DNA from: Inia geoffrensis
Taxonomy: Eukaryota > Chordata > Mammalia > Artiodactyla > Iniidae
Direction: 5' to 3'
Length of the DNA: 64,000 bases
Assembly: GCA_036417435.1 (NCBI GenBank)
Contig: CM070915.1
Coordinates: 80,167,799 to 80,231,798, forward strand
Below the pieces are notes generated by a model that did no database searches, had not been told where the DNA came from, and was given only the letters and a program-made list of their open reading frames with translations. This document shows positions 1 to 64,000 of the stretch, one piece after another; within the stretch, counting starts at the first letter, position 1, and every line of letters begins with the position of its first letter. Position numbers and translations under genes: made by a program.

Positions 1-9
1 CGTCGTCCA

Positions 10-335
10 CTTGGACTATCACAAAATAAAGTACCAGAGACTGGGTGGCTTATACGCGACAGAAGCTTGTCTTTCATGGTTCTGGGGGCTGGGAAGTCCA
101 GGATCGTGGCATCAGCAGGTTCAGGGGCTGGTGAGAGCCCTCTCTCACGGTTGCAGAAAGCTGACTGTATCCTCACGGGATGGTCGCTCTGGGGTCTCTG
201 TTATGAGGGCACTACTCCCATTGTGGGGCTCTGCAATCACCTCCCATATGCCCGCCTGCTAATGCCACCACTTTGGGTATTAGGCTCCAATGTAGGAATT
301 TTAGGGGGACTCAACGTTCAGCCCACAGCAGCTGG
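10..335 (-). mobile_element. MaLR-type LTR (MST/THE1-like), solo and degraded
   Basis: The text resembles the reverse complement of MaLR LTRs: AAGTACCAGAGACTGGGTGG, then 'ggttctgggggctgggaagtc', 'gggcactactcccatt' and 'aatcacctcccat'. No internal region or coding capacity is seen beside it. The family name is from memory. Confidence 0.65.
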
Positions 336-654
336 GGAGCTGGACAAGGGCCCCTGCCAGCCTGAGGAATGAAGGTCCTACTAAGCAGCTTTGGGGGTCA
401 TTGAAGGACTGCACGTGGTAGGTCCCACAAACAGGAAGCTGTTTCTGCAGGAAGAGGTGCTGCTGTGTCCTTAGAGGCAGGGAAGGAGAGCGCCTCGCCG
501 TCCACACGGACCAGCTGCTGCTTCTGCGTCTGTAGTATTATCTGGAATTCAGGGGCAAAGAGCTCTGCTCCTAAGTGGCGTTGGAGTTGGACAAAGTGGA
601 AAAAATTCTATTTTGCTCCTCTTTGATGTATATTTCATCTGAAGTTTATCTGAG

Positions 655-1491
655 ACATTTTTTCAAAGAAGACACACAGATGGCCAACAGGCACGTGAGA
701 AGATGCTCAACATGGTTAATCAACAGGGAAATGCAGTCAAAACCACAATGAGATACCACCTCACACCTGTCAGAACGGCTGTCATCAAAAAGACAACAAA
801 CGGCCAACTGCTGGTGAAGATGGGGAGGAAAAAAACCCCTGTGCACTGTTGGTAGGAGTGCAACTCGGTGCAGCCGCTGTGGAAAACAGTGTGGAGGTGC
901 CTCAAAAAACCAAACATAGAGCTGCCTGCAATTCCACTCCCAGGTACATATCCTGAAAAGAAAACAAAAACACTAATTGAAAAAGATACATGCACCCCAA
1001 TATTCACTACAGCATTGTTTACAATAGCCAAGATATGGAAGCAACCTAAGTGTCATTCAATGGACAATTGAGTATTACTCAGCTATGAAAAAGAATGAAA
1101 CCTTGCTATTTGCAGCAACATGGATGGACCTGGAGGGTTTTATGCTGAGTGAAGTAAGTCAGAGAAAGACAAATACTGTATGATATTTATATGACTCTAA
1201 AAAGTAAAACTAGTGAATATAACAAAAAAGAAACAAACTCACAGATGTAGAGAACAAACCAGTGGTTACCAGTGAGGGGGGCATGGTAGGGGTTATGGAG
1301 GAGTTAGAGGCATAAACTACTATGTGTAAATAAATAGGCTAACGTTATACTGTACAGCACAGGAATATAGCCAGTATTTTATAATAACTGTAAATGGAGC
1401 ATAACCTCTAAAAATTGTGAATCACTGTGTTGTGCACCTGAAGCTAACGTAATATTGTAAATCAACTGTACCTCAATAAAAAATTTGATAT
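655..1491 (+). mobile_element. L1 3' fragment (ORF2 tail plus 3' UTR)
   Basis: Typical 3' L1 text: 'aatgagataccacctcacac', 'ccattcaatggacaattgag' style blocks, 'tggatggacctggag' and an AATAAAAAAT end. It is 5' truncated and full of stops. Confidence 0.85.
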
Positions 1492-3254
1492 ATCTGTGCA
1501 ACCTTCATATCTAGTTGTTAATGTGCAGAGGGCACAAGATGTAAAAGCAAAATATTATTATTTTAAACAAACGGGCTTATCAACAACATGAATCAGTCTT
1601 TCCTTGGTGGATAAAGTTCTATTTTCTTTAATAACAGCTACTAATTAAGCAACAGAATAGTTTACCATGACATTAACCTTGTTCTAAAAGAATCATTAAT
1701 GTGTAAAATCAACAGTTTGGAAAGCACCTGGACCCCACAGTCAAAGCCTATTTCATGGAACTGTCTGTTCTTTATCCATGAGAAGTTGAGTTTATGTAGG
1801 ATTATCTACAATCTGGAAATCTGATACTGAGAATAAGTGAGCAGAGTGTTTCACACGCTTGATAATTCGCCAGCCTGGCATCTTTTCTTCTGAAGGCCCT
1901 TCTCACTTACAAATTCATTCTGAGCAAAATTTCACATTTGACAGTGTTTTGATGTATAAGTCCTTCCAGATATTTTGCATTTTGACAGCAAACTCCAGAG
2001 TTACAGTGCAAGCTGGGAGAATTCGGCAAGTTTAGGTTCTGGGACAGAGCAGCTGGGAGGATTGGCTAGGGTCACAAGGAGCAATGTTATCGATGCTTGG
2101 CGACGGTTACTGAGTAAGCAAGGACGGGCCGTGTCTGGTGCTGACGTTTTCTGCTGTGACCGTAAGTTTTACTTCTTTGCCTGCCTTTACTGTATCCTTT
2201 TTCAATTTACAGGAGTCTTGTAAGAAACAGTCATTAAAGTTTATTCCTGAGTCCAATGTGGTTTTGCTATAATAATGCCAAAGTCCTGAGGAGGAGCATG
2301 TTGCCAATTAAATCATTATTCTCTAGCGCTTTAGCCCTTTGCAAAGCTCCACGGCTCAGGGGGAAGAGGTTTCATACACTTAAAATACACATCGCTGAGC
2401 TTGAGTTTGGCCCTCTGGTTGCTCAAAAGTTCAGAATGTATCTGATCAGGTAGAAATAGTTTTCAGGGATCTTTTACTGTAAACCCTGTTTGAAATAATC
2501 ACAGCAGATAGCTTATAGGAAGCCTTAGCACAGATGCTGTATGTTATATAATATTATGTTACAATATAATTTTCCAACCAAGGAAAGACTGTTTTCATTT
2601 TTGTGAGATTGTGTGTTTAGGGTTCACAGTACTTCAAGCCATCAGATCACACACCTTGCCTGTGAAATCCCACTGAAGGTCGAAGAGCCTGCGCCAGAAG
2701 CCCAGGCATCTGAGCAGCAGGAGAGAAGTCAGGGGCTGCTGAATGTTACGAGCCGAAAACGTCGCCGAATCAGATGCTTCCATGTAGAGGCTGATGCTGT
2801 TCTGTTGGGGCAAAGCAGGGCCCACCTGTCTCACTGCTCCCAGGTGGTTCTGGAACAAATGCTGCGGAAGGCTGCGCCTTCCCGGCAGACAGCCTCCTAC
2901 CCTTGCAGAGATCGGCCCTGCGTTTCAGCCCTCAGCGCGAGGAGACACTGCAAGGGGAAGGCGGCTGCATCAGCTGATTCTCTTTCGCGGGGGAAAGAGC
3001 TGGACCGGTGCCTTCCTCCAGCCCTCCCAGTTCGGGGGCCGCAGAGATGTGCTTGTGAAATGGGAGCAGCACTTCCCCGCGGGGCTGCTGGGAAGGGAGG
3101 ACACGGCACGTGGGCTGAGTTCATCGCTCCGTCTCTGCAGAGGCTGATAAAGCCTGGGAAGAAAGGGAAGTAGATTTTAAAGTTTATAACTTGCCATTTG
3201 CAACAATAGACAGAGAGCAGCGAGAGGAGAATCCAAAGGATAAACACCCCTGAG
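1492..3254. other. Intergenic, no gene recognised
   Basis: AT-rich unique sequence up to about 2600, then a GC-richer block near 2690-3150. The GC-rich part is open for 186 codons on the plus strand but also open in other frames, and no protein family is recognised. No repeat is assigned with confidence. Confidence 0.5.
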
Positions 3255-3562
3255 GTTTTTTGTTTTTAGATTCCACATGTAAGTGAGATCGTAACAGCAT
3301 TAGGCTTTCTTTGTCTGACTTATCTCACTTAGCACAATGCCCTCTAGGTCCATCCATGTTGTCACAAACGGCAGGATTTCCTTCCTTTTTATGGATGAAT
3401 AATATTCCATTGTGTGTATAGTTATGTACATATATATAAATATAAATATATATATATATAATTTCACATCTTTTTTATCCATTTATCCATCAATGGACAC
3501 ATAGGTTGTTTCCATGTCTTGGCTACTGTGAATAACGCTGCAATGATCATGGGGCCCGTGAG
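3255..3562 (-). mobile_element. L1 fragment (ORF2 region)
   Basis: Reverse-oriented L1 text: 'ctaggtccatccatgttgtc', 'tatggatgaataatattcca', 'ggttgtttccatgtcttggc'. It includes a short (TA)n stretch near 3435-3460. Confidence 0.8.
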
Positions 3563-3895
3563 GTTTTATAGATTTCTCTTTTTATCTGGAAAATTTGTAG
3601 TTGCCTTGGAAAAAGTCCCTGCCTTCATGGAGCTTCTGTGCTAATGGAAGCAGGCTAACAGCAAACTCTTAAACAAATACATATATGAGACAATTTCCCA
3701 CCATGATAAGTGCTGAAAAGCAAACAGGGTAACAGAATAAGAGCGGCAGAGGTGGCCGCTTGCTCCCTTCTTTGGGGCAGGTGGTTAGGGAGGGGCCCCT
3801 TTAGGAAAGGGTCGCAGCTCAGATCATGGGGCAGGTGTTGTAGGAAGCCCTGGAGGGGCCCAGGCAGCAGCGGGCAGCTGAGGAGGGCAACTTGT

Positions 3896-4078
3896 GGGGT
3901 CTCCCCGGTGGTGCAGTGGGTAAGACTCCGCGGTCCCAGTGCAGGGGGCCTGGGTTCGAGCCCTGGTCGGGGAACTAGATCCCACGTGCATGCTGCAACA
4001 AAGGAGCCCTCGAGCCTCAACTGAGGAGCCCGCTCTGCCACAACTAAGACCCAGTGCAAACAAATATTTTTTAAAAAT
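3896..4078 (+). mobile_element. CHR-type SINE (tRNA-derived)
   Basis: It begins 'tctccccggtggtgcagtgg', keeps the pol III B-box-like GGGTTCGAGCC, then 'ctggtcggggaac', and has the longer 3' part ending in an A-rich tail. Confidence 0.88.
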
Positions 4079-4188
4079 GTGGCTTGTGATCCTGAAGCAG
4101 AAACATGTATTTTTTTAGTTTTGCTATGAGCATCATTGAGACAATTGATGAAATCTGAATGTCTGTAGATTGGGTAACAGTATTAATT

Positions 4189-4329
4189 AAAAAAAAAAAA
4201 TTATTTTATGTTTTTTGGCCGTGCCACCACACAGCATGCGGGATCTTAGTTCCCCAACCAGGGATCGAACCTGTGCCCTCTGCAGTGGAAGCATGATTCT
4301 TAACCACTGGACAGCCAGGGAAATCCCTT
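4189..4329 (-). mobile_element. CHR-type SINE, short form, reverse
   Basis: It starts with the A-rich tail complement, then 'gttccccaaccagggatcga' and 'ccactggacagccagggaa'. Head-to-head with the SINE 110 bases to the left. Confidence 0.85.
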
Positions 4330-5705
4330 AATTTTTGGATCTTTATGAAATTATTCTGTGGTTATTATATAAAGTAAGGTTACTGGTTTTAGGATATACA
4401 TGGTTTTTAGGAAGTATTTATAAGTAAAGGGGCATCCTGTCTATAACTTAGTCTCAAATAATTAAAAAAACTATAATGATAAAAGCAGGTTCAAGGAAAT
4501 GTAACAAATGAATTTGAGTGAAAGGTAAGTGGGAATTTTACTAACCTTACAACTTTTTTGTAAGCCTGAAACTTATTTCAAAAAGTTTTAAAAATTAAAT
4601 TGCAGAGGCATTTTAAGAAATGACCTCAAATTTAATAAGTAACAGCACTTTCTGAAACTAAACATTTCATAAACTTGTGCTAAGAGTGAGTCATTACCTT
4701 CTGGGTTTCTTCATTCTTGCTGGTGTTTGATTCCTCGGGTGGAGTTGGTTATATTTATGATGGATACTGGGAGTACAATGGCTTGTGTATGTGTGTAAAT
4801 CAAATAAGGCTGTTCCAACTAGAAAGTCTGGGTATCTTTCAGGGTCAAAATTGGAGGGAAAAATTCAAATGCAATTACATTATACTGTAACATTTAAAAC
4901 ATACATTTGTAGGAATTGAGCTGAATTGTATTGTCCTCATAAGAAAAACCTACATTCTACTTACTTTGTTCACAGGAACGTGGTCGGGCACTGACCACGT
5001 GCCAGTCGTAAGCACTGAAGATTGGGAGGAAGACGAGCCAGGATCTGGCCTGGGCAGCCCACATCTGTGCCAACAAACCACCCTCTACAAATGGGAAGGT
5101 GCTGGGGAAGATGCCGTCTTTCCTGCCCCGATACTCCTGAGGGTAAGTGCAGAGGCTCGGCCTCCAAGGGCAGAGCTCTCCCGTGACTCACCCTCTTCCT
5201 CTCCTGCTCCGCTGCCTACAGACACCCAACAGGCATCCGTTGGCTCTGCCCTGACAGGATGAGCCCCTCCTGGCTCTCGGAGCCCCCCAGACCACGTCGC
5301 AATTACACAAGTGACCGGAAATGCGCCCAATTGAATAAGTTTAGATCCACCATAACAGAAGCCTCATTATGTTCATTCGACTCAGATTCCCTTAAAATCA
5401 AACTTTATTTGCAGCCGTTAAGTTCCATGTTGGTATTGAATTACAAGGTTTAGAAAAATATCACTACTGTGTTACCTCAGGGGGAAAACATTAGTCAACA
5501 GATAGGAGCGCCCCAGAAGGTATGGGTACTGAGCACACTCGTCACTTAACTTCCTACGTTCTAGCCATGACTGCAGGCGGAGGGCTCACTTTGGTGAAAG
5601 CCTGTCTTTATTTCCCGTGTCACTCATCTGTGATCTACCGAACCGTGTAAAGGAAGCAGCTCCAGAACCTGACGGCAGCGGTGCTGCTTGGTTTTGGGTG
5701 TTTTC
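4330..5705. other. Intergenic, no gene recognised
   Basis: AT-rich sequence to about 4960, then more balanced sequence. Short open frames here show no family resemblance. Nothing else is supported. Confidence 0.5.
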
Positions 5706-5883
5706 AGTATTTATTTTGGCCGCGCCAGGTCTTAGTTGCGACACGTGGGATCTTCGTTTGCCGTGTGTGGGAATCTTCAGTTGCAGCATGCATGTGGGAT
5801 CCAGTTCCCCAACCAGGGATCGAACCCGGGCCCCCTGCATTGGGAACCTGGGAGTCTTAGCCTCTGGACCACCTGGGGAGTCT
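5706..5883 (-). mobile_element. CHR-type SINE, reverse
   Basis: Contains 'ccccaaccagggatcgaac', 'gggccccctgcattgggaac' and 'ctctggaccacctgggga', the reverse of the SINE head, plus a 'ttttggccgcgccagg' tail part. Confidence 0.85.
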
Positions 5884-6639
5884 GCAGCAGTGCTCTTTCA
5901 CTTAGCTTGTAATTGTGCAAGAAGGCACTCTTTTTGTGACCTTACTCAGAATGAAGTTTAGGGGGAAGGTCAGCTCTCGCCGTGGCCCCAGGACATTCCC
6001 AGTTGGTTCAGGGAACTTGGCTTCACAACGCCCTGCACACTGCGGGCCCCGGTGTAGTGTGTGCTGTCCACAGCTCGTCAGTGGCCTGAGAACCAGCCAC
6101 CTCGAGCAACTCGGGCTGGGGACCACTCAGCTCGTGGCCTCAGACTCCTCTCCCTAATGGTCTCCCTTCTCGGCCCAATTCTGGAAGTGTGAGCAGCGTC
6201 CACACACACCGGACAGTTCTACTCAGAAGATTCAGTGGTTTTCATTTCAGACTCGTCTCTCGCACCCTCTGGTGATGCCCCAGCCTGACTGCCACTGAGG
6301 GACCGTGACCCCCAGGACAGAATGGGGACCGCCGGAGCTGCTCAGATGACCTCTGAATCCCACGCCCACATTAGCATTTTAAGGCTGTTCCAACACTCAG
6401 ATCTATCACTTCCCATGAATGCTTTGCTAATGAATGTTGATTCTAAAAAAGGCCAAACTCATGGAGACTTGAATGTTCCACGGATTACTTGTTACCATAG
6501 TTATCTCCACCCGAGATTTCAGCCTATGGTGGTTTTATGAGAATGACTGCTAGAATTGAAATAACTTTTGAATAAGATGAAATGTATTATATCTTAGTGA
6601 GTTTATGACTTACACAAAGTACTTACTGTCGTGAATTTC
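5884..6639. other. Intergenic or distal 3' region of MCM4, no feature recognised
   Basis: Unique sequence. It could include longer MCM4 3' UTR isoforms. No repeat or convincing open frame is seen. Confidence 0.4.
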
Positions 6640-7198
6640 CATGAAAGCAGTGTTTATTCAAGCTTTTTTCTTAATGAAAAATAATGCCTGATAACCAAGT
6701 ATTACTTATTCTATCATTTACTGAGGAAAAAGTTTTACATATTAGGGTGAAGCAGTAGAAAGCAGTGACACGGAACCCCATCATTTCCAGCCTCACGTAG
6801 CCAAGAGAACAAGCCCTGAGGACTCAGTGGGGACAGCGCTGGCCGTGCACCTCCCCACAGGAGGGATGGGAACACCCGAGCATCTCCAACGGCCACGACA
6901 AAGTCCAGCACAAAACCATGACCCAGACAGCTGTCTCCAGAGAAGATTGCACCCTGCTGTCTGTGCCTAAACACAGCTCAAACCTGGTGCTAAAGAAATG
7001 GCACTTGAAGAAAACGGTCGTACTATCATGCTCATAAACTGGCACAGTGCTCTTTACCTAAAATGTTAAAAAGATGAACATACACTCTTCCCTAGAAAAC
7101 TGAACCCAGGTTAGAAAATTTTTATGCAGCCAAGTAATGACTTTGAGGATCTTTCTCCCGCCGGTGGCAAGGCGGTGACTGGCGCTGCTCATGGGGCT
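6640..7198 (-). other. MCM4: Probable MCM4 3' UTR
   Basis: This is unique, repeat-free sequence directly after the MCM4 stop. It runs to a possible minus-strand AATAAA signal near 6655. The true end is not provable here; other signals further left are possible. Confidence 0.45.
6653..6658 (-). terminator. MCM4: Candidate MCM4 polyadenylation signal (AATAAA)
   Basis: TTTATT on the plus strand reads AATAAA on the minus strand, about 540 bases after the stop. I found no other canonical AATAAA between it and the stop. Cleavage would fall near 6630-6640. Confidence 0.4.
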
Positions 7199-18941
<11,743 letters not shown>

Positions 18942-19380
18942 CTACAGGGCGTGCTTAAGGACGAGCCGCTCCTGTGTCCCTTGGGAATCCAAACGACACC
19001 CCCCCGCCCCCCGGCCCTCCTTATCAAGGGCTAACTGTGGCTCCTGACCCGAGCTGTAGCCTGTTTCTTTCGGCCTCGGGCACTCGGTCAACTCCAATTC
19101 GCCACCTGTCCTCCGCATCTATTTCCGGAGGTCGAGCGGTTGGATTCCCGATTCTCTGCGAGTTTTGACGTATTGTGCTAAGTGTACTGTGGGCCACACA
19201 TTCATAAGCCTGCCTCTATCTTAATGCACGTCTAAGCCGTTGATCCTGCAGGGAGGGCTCCCTCCGCGATGGTCTTCGACAAGGTTCCAGCGCTCGCGCC
19301 CGCGCTCGCCCCCGGGGCACTTCTGCGCCCGGGCCCGATGTGCTCACTCGCCGAGGACCCCGCTCCCTTCAGCCCGCTAA

Positions 19381-19395
19381 GGCCCCGCCCCTCGC
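19381..19395. promoter_or_regulatory. GC box cluster (Sp1-like)
   Basis: GGCCCCGCCCCTCGC contains an Sp1-type CCCCGCCCC core. Similar runs occur at 19461-19476 and around 18541-18550. Confidence 0.45.
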
Positions 19396-19420
19396 AGGAC
19401 ACCGCCCCCTGCCTCAGGGG

Positions 19421-19460
19421 CACTTCCGGGCCCGGACAGCTGTGCGCACGCACCGGAAGT
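19421..19460. promoter_or_regulatory. PRKDC: Ets/GABP-like sites upstream of PRKDC
   Basis: CACTTCCGGG (19421-19430) and CCGGAAGT (19453-19460) are inverted copies of an Ets/GABPA-type core. They lie 77-116 bases before the PRKDC ATG, fitting a TATA-less housekeeping promoter. Confidence 0.55.
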
Positions 19461-19536
19461 CCCGCCCCCCGCCCCGTTCCACTAGGCACATAAGGCCCGG
19501 GTGGCGTGTGCGTACGCGTGGGTGTTGCTGGGCGTC

Positions 19537-64000
<44,464 letters not shown>

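Noticed and set aside
10..335. Endogenous retrovirus provirus
   Set aside because: Only one LTR-like, internally degraded piece; no internal genes or second LTR nearby.
2613..3173. 186-codon plus-strand open frame in the left flank
   Set aside because: GC-rich composition opens several frames at once, no family is recognisable, and there is no sign of splicing or a promoter.

Overview
The window is mammalian nuclear DNA, most likely from a cetacean (toothed whale or dolphin). Two intron-rich vertebrate genes sit head to head. Introns and flanks are full of tRNA-derived SINEs of the CHR/cetacean type (5' head reading like CTTCCCTGGTGGCGCAGTGG, in a short form and a longer form), L1 copies, MIR fragments and one MaLR-type LTR. 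Species is inferred from repeat style, not proven.

Layout. Positions 1-7198 hold no convincing gene: an old MaLR LTR, L1 pieces, three SINEs, unique sequence and the probable MCM4 3' UTR. Positions 7199-18491 (minus strand) carry the complete MCM4 coding sequence in 16 coding exons plus a non-coding first exon. All splice phases agree and give an 836-residue MCM2-7 helicase subunit. Positions about 17900-19760 are a GC-rich CpG island that acts as a shared bidirectional promoter with E2F-like, Ets-like, CCAAT and GC-box motifs. From 19537 to the right edge (plus strand) lies the 5' part of PRKDC (DNA-PKcs): 25 coding exons with consistent phases encode the first 978 residues, all N-terminal HEAT-repeat solenoid. 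A possible exon 26 begins 4 bases before the window ends. The kinase domain lies outside.

The two products act in different processes, replication licensing and non-homologous end joining, but share the promoter island; this head-to-head pair is known in mammals. Introns 7, 10 and 21 of PRKDC are large and built mainly or partly from retroelements. Intron 7 holds a near full-length minus-strand L1 whose GC-rich 5' UTR lies just upstream of exon 8. Intron 10 holds an L1 with an internal inversion of the twin-priming type.

No new multi-gene system was found. The points most worth a second look are a 114-base, stop-free, in-frame intron in the MCM4 N-terminus, the shortened and diverged MCM4 tail, the L1 5' UTR ahead of PRKDC exon 8, the twin-primed L1, and a perfect 19-bp inverted repeat in PRKDC intron 13. 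Comparisons with human or mouse proteins are from memory, since no alignment could be run.
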